In this document: positions 35,754 through 43,586 of the stretch, one piece after another
Layout of the letters: each line of letters opens with the position of its first letter
Numbering within the stretch: the first letter of the stretch is position 1
Assembly: GCF_025384765.1 (NCBI RefSeq)
Contig: NZ_VHLL01000011.1
Coordinates: forward strand, 1 to 55,989
Direction: 5' to 3'
From: Methanoculleus formosensis
GTDB lineage: Archaea; Halobacteriota; Methanomicrobia; Methanomicrobiales; Methanoculleaceae
DNA length: 55,989 nucleotides
Notes under the pieces: generated by a model
The model's input: the letters and a program-made list of their open reading frames with translations, nothing else
The model's database searches: none
Told to the model about the DNA's origin: nothing
Made by a program: the position numbers and the translations under genes

Positions 35754-36092
35754 ATGAAGATGGTCTGTGCAGTCATCAGGCCGGAGATGTTCGGCTCCGT
35801 TAAGGCAGCACTTGAAGCGGACGGCGTCTACGGCATGACCGTGACCGAGGTCATGGGACGGGGGGCGCAACGGGGCATCGCCCTCAAGTTCAGGGGGAAG
35901 GTGATGCCGGTCGAGCTCATCCCGAAGGTGAAGATCGAGATGGTCGTCAGCGATGCCGATGTCGAGAAGGTCATCGGCATCATCCGGGCGAACGGCCGGA
36001 CCGGCAAACCCGGCGACGGCAGGATATTTGTCCTGTCGGTCGAGAGCATCTACCGGGTGCGGACGGATCAGGAGGAGGCGGAGGAAGCGTAA
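35754..36092 (+). CDS. glnK: PII nitrogen regulatory protein GlnK type
   Basis: A 112-residue PII protein that would block Amt when ammonium is abundant. The C-terminal signature GRTGKPGDGRIFVLSVE and the B-loop are intact. In the T-loop (GRGAQRGIALKFRGK VMPVELIPK), position 51 is Met, not the Tyr that is uridylylated in bacteria, so control must be by effector binding alone. I chose ATG 35754 with GAGGTG upstream; the in-frame extension overlaps amt. Confidence 0.93.
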   Translation: MKMVCAVIRPEMFGSVKAALEADGVYGMTVTEVMGRGAQRGIALKFRGKVMPVELIPKVKIEMVVSDADVEKVIGIIRANGRTGKPGDGRIFVLSVESIYRVRTDQEEAEEA

Positions 36093-36209
36093 CTCTTTTT
36101 GGGCTGTATTTGGTGTTTTTCCCGGGGGTGGTTGGTGGAGACAGATGTTTGGCCTCTGAACATTCAATTTGCTGCCACTCGCGCTTGCGGTGCTTCAACC
36201 CCTGCCTTG

Positions 36210-36226
36210 GAAGACCTTCTGTCTTC
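36210..36226. repeat. Short hairpin near foldback copy C
   Basis: GAAGAC-CTTCT-GTCTTC is a 6-bp stem similar to those beside copy B. It lies between glnK and the repeat. Confidence 0.55.
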
Positions 36227-36321
36227 GCATGCTCTGGTTCTGCGAACCCTCGCATGTTTCGGCAGTCGTTACTTGCAACCTTCAGTACACTTATTCCTGT
36301 AGTTCGTGATCGCACAACCCG

Positions 36322-36505
36322 TGCACGGCTTTCCAGTGGATATCGCCACGCGGGGAGGGGCTGACGGGGAGGGGGAGCATCCCCCTCCCCTGTCTCCGCC
36401 TAATAATGGGATTCCCATCGCCCCCCCACCACCCGCGCTTCGCGCTCCTCCCGCCCCCAGGGGGGCGGGCAGTGCGTGGCGATGCTCCCACAGTCCACTG
36501 TACCG
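36322..36505 (-). repeat. Foldback repeat element, copy C
   Basis: A unit of about 184 bases in the opposite orientation to copy A. The inverted pair is GTGGATATCGCCA (36337-36349) and TGGCGATGCTCCC (36477-36489), with hairpins GGGGAGGGGG/CCCCCTCCCC (36366-36390, loop AGCAT) and CCCGCCCCC/GGGGGCGGG (36450-36469). Outer ends are GCACGGCTTTCC and CACAGTCCACTG. Confidence 0.85.
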
Positions 36506-36602
36506 GGTCTTGCACCGTTCAGAGGGGTGTGATTTGCCACGACCCGCGTAGGATGGCTTCCGCCATCTGCTGTTTGTAATCCCCTGGTCCTCCCTGCTGG
36601 TG

Positions 36603-37565
36603 TCACTTCGTGAGATGCGGCAGAACCTCCTTCGTATAAAACTCCATGAACTCCTGCTGCTGGTGCCCGATCTGGTGGATGCAGACGTGGTCGAATCCCT
36701 TCTTGGCGCTCTCCTCGATCTTTTTGATGTAGGGCTCCGGATCGGGGCCGCAGACGACGTGCTCCGCCACGTCCTCCATCGTCACCATCTTCGCTACCTG
36801 CTCGTAGTGGGTCGGCGTGGGGAGGAGCCTGTTGAGTTCCCCGGTGTTTGCGGGGATCGGCCACTGCTCGTATGCGGTCATCCGCCCCGTCTCCTCGGTA
36901 TCTGCCCAGCAGACCGAGATCTCGATGTATGCCGGTTTATCTCCGCCCCCGGAGTCCCGGAAGATGATGAGGTTCTTCTCCGCGTCGCTCCCTGCGTTGA
37001 TGAACCCCCCGCCGACCCGCGCGGCCATGGACGCGCTGATAGGCCCTTCCGACGCGATGTAGATCGGGGGGAGCTCTTCCGGGAGCGAGAAGACCTGTGC
37101 GTTCTCGAGCGTGTAGAAGGCGCCGTAATAGTCCTGCATCCCGCCCTTCCAGAGCAGCCGGATCACCTCCACCGCCTCCTCGAGCATCTCGATCCGGATC
37201 GGCGCCGCCGGCCAGGGATCGCCGAAGATGTGCTCGTTGAGGCTCTCTCCCGACCCGAGGCCGAGGGCAAACCGTCCCGGCATCATCATGGCGGCGGTTG
37301 CGGCGGCCTGGGCGATGATCCCGGGGTGTATCCGCACCGTCGGGCAGGTGACGCCCGTCACCAGCGGGAGCGTTGCCGTCACCTGCGAGATACCGCCGAT
37401 CACGCCCCAGACGAACGGGCTCTGCCCCTGCGTGCTCGTCCAGGGGTGGTAGTGGTCCGATATCATGGCAAACGCAAAGCCGGCATCTTCCGCCTGGCGG
37501 GCGTTGCAGACGAGTTCCCGGGGGCCATGCTCCTCGCATGCCAGTTTATAGCCGATCTCGACCAT
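36603..37565 (-). CDS. F420-dependent LLM-class oxidoreductase (TIGR03557 family)
   Basis: A 320-residue TIM-barrel enzyme of the bacterial-luciferase-like group. MVEIGYKLACEEHGPRELV, the DHYHPW substrate/F420 region and RFALGLGSGESLNEH (phosphate contact) are typical of F420-glucose-6-phosphate dehydrogenase relatives. The true substrate is unknown. Methanogens contain F420 in quantity, consistent with this assignment. It stands alone with repeats on its 3' side. Confidence 0.88.
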   Translation of the reverse strand: MVEIGYKLACEEHGPRELVCNARQAEDAGFAFAMISDHYHPWTSTQGQSPFVWGVIGGISQVTATLPLVTGVTCPTVRIHPGIIAQAAATAAMMMPGRFALGLGSGESLNEHIFGDPWPAAPIRIEMLEEAVEVIRLLWKGGMQDYYGAFYTLENAQVFSLPEELPPIYIASEGPISASMAARVGGGFINAGSDAEKNLIIFRDSGGGDKPAYIEISVCWADTEETGRMTAYEQWPIPANTGELNRLLPTPTHYEQVAKMVTMEDVAEHVVCGPDPEPYIKKIEESAKKGFDHVCIHQIGHQQQEFMEFYTKEVLPHLTK

Positions 37566-37635
37566 CCATCATCACATCCATCTCGCCGGCTACCTCCCGC
37601 ATCTCATGGCATATAGGTTTCCCCGGCCCGGCACC

Positions 37636-37645
37636 AGATAAATAG
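37636..37645 (+). promoter_or_regulatory. TATA box before HPS-RraA gene
   Basis: AGATAAATAG lies about 28 bases before ATG 37668, implying a leaderless message. Confidence 0.6.
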
Positions 37646-37667
37646 AACCCTCGCTATACTGTACTGC

Positions 37668-38957
37668 ATGGCAACGCCTACTCTCCAGGTGGCGCTCGAT
37701 CTCCTCGAGCTCGATCGTGCGGTTGAGATCGCAGGTGAAGCAGTCCGTGGCGGTGCGGACTGGATTGAGGTCGGGACACCCCTGATCAAGAGCGAGGGGA
37801 TGCAGGCTGTGAGGGTGCTCCGGGAACGGTTCCCCGGCCACGAGATCGTCGCGGATATGAAGATCGCCGATACCGGCGCCATCGAGGTCGAGATGGCGGC
37901 AAAGTCCGGAGCCGGGATCGTCTGCATCCTCGCCGATGCCGACGACACCGTGATCGTCGAGGCGGTGCGCTCCGCCCGCAAGTACGGCGTCCGTCTCATG
38001 GCCGATCTCATCAACGTCGCCGATCCCGTCTCCCGCTCGCGGGAACTTGCAGCGCTCGGCGTCGATTACATCAACGCCCATGTGGGCATCGACCAGCAGA
38101 TGATCGGGAGGTCGTCGCTCGATCTCCTCCGGCGCCTCGCAGGAGAGGTGGGCACGCCCGTCGCCGTTGCGGGCGGGCTCGACGCAGAGACCGCGTCCGA
38201 GGCGGTCGCCGCCGGTGCCTCGGTCGTCATTGTTGGGGGCAACATCGTCAAGGCCGCCGACGTTACCGGGGCGGCACGGCGTGTCAGGGAGGCGATCGAC
38301 CGGCCCGAGATCCGGCCGCGGGAGGAGGAGAGCCGGGACGCGGTTATCCGCCGCCTCTTCGAGGGGGTCTCCGCACCGAACGTCACCGATGCCATGCACC
38401 GGAAGGGCGCTATGGCGGGCATCGTCTCCCTCAGCGGGAGAGTCAGGGCGGTCGGCCCGGCGGTGACCGTCCGGACTGTTGCCGGGGACTGGGCAAAACC
38501 CGTCGAGGCGATCGACGTCGCCGGACCGGGCGACGTCCTTGTCATCAGTAACGACGGGAGGACGGACGTCGCGCCGTGGGGGGAACTCGCCACCCACTCC
38601 GCGAAGAACCGTGGGGTCAGCGGCATCGTGATCGACGGAGCCGCCCGGGACGTCGACGATATCCGGGCGATGGGGTTTCCTGTCTTCGCCACGGCGACTG
38701 TCCCGAACGCCGGCGACCCGAAGGGTCTCGGAGAGATCAACACCGAGATCACCTGCTGCGGGCAGGAGGTGCGGCCGGGAGACTGGATCGTCGCCGACGA
38801 GAGCGGGGTCGTGGTGGTCCCCCGGGAGCGGGCCTATGAGGTTGCCCGGCGCGCGATGGAGGTCCGAAAGACCGAGGAGCGGATCCGCGAGGAGATCCGG
38901 CGCGGAAAGACGCTCTCAGAGGTCTCGGAACTCTTGAAATGGGAGAGGCGGCACTGA
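37668..38957 (+). CDS. Fused 3-hexulose-6-phosphate synthase and RraA-like domain
   Basis: A 429-residue two-domain protein. Residues 1 to about 210 are hexulose-phosphate synthase: [36 protein letters not shown] and [12 protein letters not shown] fit the orotidine-decarboxylase-like barrel. Residues from about 220 carry the RraA fold, with [34 protein letters not shown] and [14 protein letters not shown]. The first domain condenses ribulose 5-phosphate with formaldehyde, or the reverse, supplying pentoses with the isomerase at 5510. The role of the second domain (RNase E inhibitor or aldolase in bacteria) is unclear here. Confidence 0.92.
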   Translation: MATPTLQVALDLLELDRAVEIAGEAVRGGADWIEVGTPLIKSEGMQAVRVLRERFPGHEIVADMKIADTGAIEVEMAAKSGAGIVCILADADDTVIVEAVRSARKYGVRLMADLINVADPVSRSRELAALGVDYINAHVGIDQQMIGRSSLDLLRRLAGEVGTPVAVAGGLDAETASEAVAAGASVVIVGGNIVKAADVTGAARRVREAIDRPEIRPREEESRDAVIRRLFEGVSAPNVTDAMHRKGAMAGIVSLSGRVRAVGPAVTVRTVAGDWAKPVEAIDVAGPGDVLVISNDGRTDVAPWGELATHSAKNRGVSGIVIDGAARDVDDIRAMGFPVFATATVPNAGDPKGLGEINTEITCCGQEVRPGDWIVADESGVVVVPRERAYEVARRAMEVRKTEERIREEIRRGKTLSEVSELLKWERRH

Positions 38958-39007
38958 CCGCCGTGTCGCGCGGGTCAAAATGGTGAGAGTCCGGGAGTGT
39001 CCCTGGA

Positions 39008-39439
39008 TTAACGGAAAAGGGATGCTTTGAGGAGTTCCCCGCCGCGGCCGAGGATCTTCTGGACGGCATCCTCGGCCTGGTCTACACGCAGGATCAGGAC
39101 CGCCGCGTCCTTCCCTGAGTAGGCGTAGGCATACTCGATGTTGATCCCGGCATCCCCGAGGATCGATGCGATATCCGAGAGGCCGCCCGGTTCATCGCGC
39201 ATCTTCACGCCGATGACGTCGGTGAACGAGACTCTGAACCCGAGATCGGTCAGCGTCCGGTGGGCGTCTTCCGGCCGATCGACGAGTGCGCGAACGACGC
39301 CGAACCCGTCGGCCTCGGCAATACTGAACGCGAATATATTGATCTTCGCCTCCCGGAGCGCCCCGGCGATCGCTGCGAGGCGTCCGGGGCGATTCTCCGA
39401 GAAGATCGAGATCTGCTTGATGATATACGATTTTTCCAT
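39008..39439 (-). CDS. Tandem ACT-domain protein
   Basis: A 143-residue protein with two ACT domains, residues about 8-70 (QISIFSENRPGRLAAIAGAL) and 77-143 (GVKMRDEPGGLSDIASIL). Such proteins bind amino acids. It overlaps the CoA-ligase gene before it by one base (TAATG), so it may sense an aromatic amino acid and control the two ligases. It is the last gene of this operon. Confidence 0.9.
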   Translation of the reverse strand: MEKSYIIKQISIFSENRPGRLAAIAGALREAKINIFAFSIAEADGFGVVRALVDRPEDAHRTLTDLGFRVSFTDVIGVKMRDEPGGLSDIASILGDAGINIEYAYAYSGKDAAVLILRVDQAEDAVQKILGRGGELLKASLFR

Positions 39440-40740
39440 TACAATGACCTCCTGTCAACAACTTTCTTCGACTTGCCTTCGAACCGTGGAAGAGTCCCCG
39501 GTTCGACCAGTTCGACGTCCACGCCCACGTTCAGCGAGCTCCGCAGGCGGTGTTCCACGACCTTCTTGATCACCATCAGTTCGGTGATCTTGTCGGAGAA
39601 CGCCTCTTCGCTCACCTCCACCCGCACGAGCATGGAATCGAGCGCACCTTTGCGGTCGACGACGATCTGGAAATGTCTGCCGACCTGGGGGATCTCGAGC
39701 AGCGCGTGCTCCACCTGCGACGGGAAGACGTTGATGCCCCGGACGATCAGCATGTCGTCGACCCGTCCCTGGATCCGGTTTATGCGCGGGTGGGTCCGGC
39801 CGCAGGCGCAGGGGCTCTCCTCGATGGCGGTGAGGTCGCCGATCCGGTACCTGACCATGGGCAGCGCCTCTTTCTGCAGCATGGTGATGGTCAGCTCGCC
39901 CTGTTCGCCGGGCGCGAGCACCTCGCCGGTCGCGGGATCCACGACCTCGACGAGCGCGAGGTCGCCCCATATGTGGACGCCCCGCTGCTCGGCGCACTCG
40001 GTGAACATCGGCCCGGAGAGTTCGCTCGTCCCGTATATGTCGTAGGCGCGGATCCCGAGCCAGTCCTCGATCCGGCTCCGCATCTGCTCCGACCAGGGCT
40101 CGGCGCCGAGGAAACCGATCCGCAGTTCGGTATCGTTCTTGATCGAGACGCCCATCTTCTCCGCCACCTCCCCCATGTGGAGGAGGTAGGAGGGGGTGCA
40201 GGCGATGGCGGTGACGTGGAGGTCCTGCATCAGTTCGATCTGCCGCTCGGTATTCCCGACGCTCGTCGGAAGGACGGTTGCGCCGACACGCTCGGCGCCG
40301 TAGTGGGCGCCAAGGCCGCCGGTGAAGAGGCCGTAGCCGTAACTCACCTGGATGACGTCGCCCCGCCCAAGACCGCAGGAGGAGAAGCCCCGCGCCAGGG
40401 ACTCGCTCCAGTTCTCGATATCCCGCTCCGTGTAGCCGACGACCGTCGGCTTCCCCGTCGTCCCGGAAGAGACGTGGTACCTGACCAGTTCATTCCGCTC
40501 GGCGGTGAAGATCCTGTCCGGGTAGCCGTCCCGCAGGTCGTTCTTGTACATGAACGGGAGTTTCGCGACATCCTCAAGCGTCCTGATATCGTCGGGGTGA
40601 ACCTGATGCTCCTTCATCCGGCGCCGGTAGAAGTCGTTGAAGCTGTAGAGCCGATATATCAGGGACTTGACGAGTTTGAACTGGAGACGCCGCATCTCGT
40701 CGAGCGGCATCTCTTCCGCCCGCGGGTTCCACGAGGCCAT
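39439..40740 (-). CDS. Phenylacetate-CoA ligase family enzyme, copy 2
   Basis: A 433-residue AMP-forming ligase. The adenylation motif SSGTTGKPTVVGYT, YDIYGTSELSGPMF, and VDDMLIVRGINVFPSQVE are all present, as is the C-terminal lysine region. The product is likely an aryl-CoA ester. Methanogens use such enzymes with indolepyruvate oxidoreductase to salvage aryl acids for aromatic amino acids; relatives also make coenzyme F390, so the substrate is open. Confidence 0.9.
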   Translation of the reverse strand: MASWNPRAEEMPLDEMRRLQFKLVKSLIYRLYSFNDFYRRRMKEHQVHPDDIRTLEDVAKLPFMYKNDLRDGYPDRIFTAERNELVRYHVSSGTTGKPTVVGYTERDIENWSESLARGFSSCGLGRGDVIQVSYGYGLFTGGLGAHYGAERVGATVLPTSVGNTERQIELMQDLHVTAIACTPSYLLHMGEVAEKMGVSIKNDTELRIGFLGAEPWSEQMRSRIEDWLGIRAYDIYGTSELSGPMFTECAEQRGVHIWGDLALVEVVDPATGEVLAPGEQGELTITMLQKEALPMVRYRIGDLTAIEESPCACGRTHPRINRIQGRVDDMLIVRGINVFPSQVEHALLEIPQVGRHFQIVVDRKGALDSMLVRVEVSEEAFSDKITELMVIKKVVEHRLRSSLNVGVDVELVEPGTLPRFEGKSKKVVDRRSL

Positions 40741-42029
40741 CAGATCGCTCCCCGCCGGTCGATGACCCGTTTCGCCTTCCCCTCGAACCGGGGGAGCGTT
40801 CCCGGCTCGACCAGGGTCACCGCGGTCCGAAGGCCGAGCACGTTGTGGAGTTCGCCGGAGATCTTCTTCTGCATACGGGCGAGGTCCTGCAGTTCGCCGG
40901 AGAACCCCGCCCTGCTCATCTCTACCTCGATGGTCATCTCATCCAGATGTTTGACGCGATCGATATATACCATGAACTGCTCCCCGACCTCCGGGAGAGC
41001 ACGCAGCACGTGCTCGATCTGCGACGGGAAGACGTTGATCCCCCGGATGACCATCATGTCGTCGCTCCGGCCGGTGATTCGCTCGATCTTCTGCCCGCGC
41101 CCGCAAGCGCATCCATCCTCTATCAGCCGGGTCACGTCGCCGGTGCGGTAGCGGATGAGCGGCAGGGCCTCCTTGACGAGCGGGGTGATGACGAGTTCGC
41201 CCCGTTCGCCGGGGTCGAGCCGCTCGCCCGTCTTCGGGTCGATGATCTCCGCAAGGTAGCAGTCGTGCCAGAGGTGGAGGCCGTCCCTCTCCGGGCACTC
41301 GAACGCCACACCGGGGCCGTACATCTCCGAGAGCCCGTAACTGTCGTATGCCTTCACGCCGAGGCGCCGCTCGAGTTCTGCCCGCGTGTTCTCCGACCAG
41401 GGTTCGGCCCCGAATATCCCGGTCTTGAGGGTATCCAGGGTCTTTCCCATCGACTCGGCCACCTCGGCGAGGTGGAGGGCGTAACTCGGGGTGCAGTGGA
41501 TCGCGGTCACCCCAAAGTCCTCGATCATCTCGATCTGGCGACGGGTGTTTCCGGTCGCGCTCGGGAGCACGGTCGCCCCGATCTTCTCGGCGCCGTAATG
41601 GAACCCGAGCCCCCCGGTGAAGAGGCCGTAGTTGACCGCGTTCTGAAAGATGTCGTCTTCTCCAAGGCCGATCATCGTCAAATTCCGTGCGATCAACTCC
41701 GACCAGTTATCCAGATCCTGCCGGGTGTAGCCGACGACGGTCGGTTTCCCCGTCGTGCCGGAGGTGGTGTGGAGCCGGGCAATCTCTTTCATGGGTACCG
41801 CAAAGAGGCCGAACGGATATCCGGCCTGGAGCTCCTTCTTGTAGGTGAAGGGGAGTTTCTCCACGTCGTCGAGCGTCCTGATGTCGTCCGGCGAGATGCC
41901 CGCTTCCTTGAATTTTCTCTGGTACAGCCCTACTTTCTGTGCCTGAGCGAGCGACCATTTCAGCCGCTTCAGTTGCAGATCCGCGAGTTCGTCAGGCCGG
42001 ATCGTCTCCATCTCTCTATTCCAGAACAT
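40740..42029 (-). CDS. Phenylacetate-CoA ligase family enzyme, copy 1
   Basis: A 429-residue paralogue of the next gene, with TSGTTGKPTVVGYT, YDSYGLSEMYGPGV and SDDMMVIRGINVFPSQIE. It begins the operon and overlaps the next start by one base (TGATG). The two copies differ throughout, so they may use different acids, such as phenylacetate and indoleacetate. No indolepyruvate oxidoreductase genes are in the window. Confidence 0.9.
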   Translation of the reverse strand: MFWNREMETIRPDELADLQLKRLKWSLAQAQKVGLYQRKFKEAGISPDDIRTLDDVEKLPFTYKKELQAGYPFGLFAVPMKEIARLHTTSGTTGKPTVVGYTRQDLDNWSELIARNLTMIGLGEDDIFQNAVNYGLFTGGLGFHYGAEKIGATVLPSATGNTRRQIEMIEDFGVTAIHCTPSYALHLAEVAESMGKTLDTLKTGIFGAEPWSENTRAELERRLGVKAYDSYGLSEMYGPGVAFECPERDGLHLWHDCYLAEIIDPKTGERLDPGERGELVITPLVKEALPLIRYRTGDVTRLIEDGCACGRGQKIERITGRSDDMMVIRGINVFPSQIEHVLRALPEVGEQFMVYIDRVKHLDEMTIEVEMSRAGFSGELQDLARMQKKISGELHNVLGLRTAVTLVEPGTLPRFEGKAKRVIDRRGAI

Positions 42030-42381
42030 ATGTATCCCATCGGTTTTTTCGCCGGGTGGCGAGATCGTGCCTCATCCCGGCTATACTGCCCGGTATTGGT
42101 TGCGGTACTCTCCCGCACCGCCGGACATACTACTTTTATGTGGGTGGGCGGTGCGGAAAAGGTTTGTCAAAGCGTGGCATGGTATGCCGTGACAGTCCCC
42201 GGCCCGCCCCCCTCTCCCGGAGCGTCTCCGGGTCAGCCCCTGAACGACCCTCGCCGGATGACGGCGGCAGGCGACTGGTTGATCTGCCTGCCCTCTCCTG
42301 GTACTGAGTATTCCCTGTATCAGGGAGATTCGATGCATTAATCACCAAAAACAGCCCAATGTTCATTTCCAGAGTGATCAG
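42030..42381. other. Divergent intergenic region upstream of cas1
   Basis: About 350 bases between the divergent ligase operon and cas1. It includes a TATA-like CTTTTATG near 42131-42138 and a perfect hairpin TCCCTG-TAT-CAGGGA at 42312-42326, 55 bases before cas1. GAGTGATC before the ATG is the ribosome site. No CRISPR repeats or leader are visible. Confidence 0.6.
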
Positions 42382-43317
42382 ATGGCAGCGACGGAATCCT
42401 GGCTCCCCGTCTTCGGCTACGGGGGGCACATCAAGGCGACGACACAGGAACTCATCATCGCGCGCGGAAGCGACATCCGGCGCTACCCCATCCAGGCGGT
42501 GAAGCACCTCCTGATCGTCGGCGGGCATACCCTGCACACCTCGGCGGTGACGAACCTCCTCAAAGCCGGCGCTGCCATCACCATCTTCGACATCGACGGC
42601 ACACCCGTCGGATACCTCTACCCTTATGGTTACCGGCCGGACGAGGCGGTGCGCCTCGCCCAGGAGCGGGCCGGCCCTCACCGGTTCGCTCAGCCGCTCG
42701 CCCGGGCAGCCCTCCAGGCGAGGCTTCTCCTCCTTGAGGAACTCTACGATCAGACCGGGCACGATATCTTCTACGCCGGCGAGCTCGACTTCCTCCACCA
42801 GGCCCGGGAGGAGCTCTCGGTCTCGGTCACGATGGAGAATCTGCGGCGTCTCTCCCGCCTGACCGCCGATATGTACTACGAGATCCTCTCCCGCACACTC
42901 CCGCCGGAGCTCGGGTTCCGCCGCAGGACGGGCCGCCCTTACCTTGACCCCGTCAATGCAATGTTTGCGCTCGGGTATGCGATGCTGTACGGCAACTGCT
43001 GCGTCTCGGTGATCGGTGCCCACCTCGATCCCGATCTCGGCATGCTCCATGAAGGGGCAGGGAGTTTCGTCCACGACCTCATCGAACCCCAGAAACCTTC
43101 GATGGTGGACCGTGCCGTCATCCGGTTTGCCCGCGAAGAGATCTCAAGTGGAGATTACGAGTGCGGTGAAAAGAGGTGCTATCTTGGCGCGGATCTCTCG
43201 GCCCGGTTGACCGCGGCGCTCCGCGACTCCATCGACCAGGCCCGCATCGATGCGCAGGTGCGTATCGCGCGGGACGCGCTCCTTGCGAACGCCGAGTTTC
43301 ACGTGTTATACTGGTAA
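42382..43317 (+). CDS. cas1: Stand-alone Cas1-family protein
   Basis: A 311-residue Cas1 homologue. Early strands (KHLLIVGGHTLHTSAVTNLL, AAITIFDIDGTPVGY) and the C-terminal helical domain (RPYLDPVNAMFALGYAMLYG, then LGMLHEGAGSFVHDLIEPQ) match Cas1 throughout. Expected metal residues H223, D232 and E235 are present, but where active Cas1 has the conserved Glu the alignment gives S158 (LRRLSRLTADMYYE). So integrase activity may be lost or altered. There is no cas2, cas4, effector or repeat array in the window; it may belong to the solo-Cas1 groups reported in methanogens. Confidence 0.9.
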   Translation: MAATESWLPVFGYGGHIKATTQELIIARGSDIRRYPIQAVKHLLIVGGHTLHTSAVTNLLKAGAAITIFDIDGTPVGYLYPYGYRPDEAVRLAQERAGPHRFAQPLARAALQARLLLLEELYDQTGHDIFYAGELDFLHQAREELSVSVTMENLRRLSRLTADMYYEILSRTLPPELGFRRRTGRPYLDPVNAMFALGYAMLYGNCCVSVIGAHLDPDLGMLHEGAGSFVHDLIEPQKPSMVDRAVIRFAREEISSGDYECGEKRCYLGADLSARLTAALRDSIDQARIDAQVRIARDALLANAEFHVLYW

Positions 43318-43586
43318 CTGCCCCGCTGGATGGTGAACTCGGGGTAGGCGGCGTGCGGGATCTCCTGCTGGACGATCTCCCTGATGACGACCCGGGGGCA
43401 CCCGTACAGCATGGAGACGAACTTGTCGAGAATGACCGGGTCGGCGGTTGCGGTGATGAGCACCTGCCCGTCGGGGAGGTTCATCGCCTCGCCGCCGACG
43501 CCGAGGTTGGTGGCGATCCTCTTGATGCACGCGCGGAACCCAACGCCCTGCACCCTCCCCGTGACCCGGATCTCGATCGTCTTCAC
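43299..43586 (-). CDS. Acylphosphatase-like protein
   Basis: A 95-residue protein with the acylphosphatase signature GRVQGVGFR. Catalytic residues are R18 and N36 (AMNLPDG), 18 residues apart as in the characterised muscle enzyme (R23, N41). It would hydrolyse acyl phosphates. It starts at a GTG that overlaps the stop of the giant solenoid gene (GTGA), and its end overlaps the convergent cas1 by 19 bases. Confidence 0.88.
   Translation of the reverse strand: MKTIEIRVTGRVQGVGFRACIKRIATNLGVGGEAMNLPDGQVLITATADPVILDKFVSMLYGCPRVVIREIVQQEIPHAAYPEFTIQRGSYQYNT

Larger units (their letters stand above)
36093..36602. other. Intergenic region with foldback copy C
   Basis: About 510 bases between the convergent glnK and F420-oxidoreductase genes. 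It holds a small hairpin at 36210-36226 (GAAGAC/GTCTTC) and repeat copy C. Nothing else is recognisable. Confidence 0.7.

Noticed and set aside
39550-41151. 533-residue plus-strand open frame
   Set aside because: Antisense to the two PaaK-type ligase genes.
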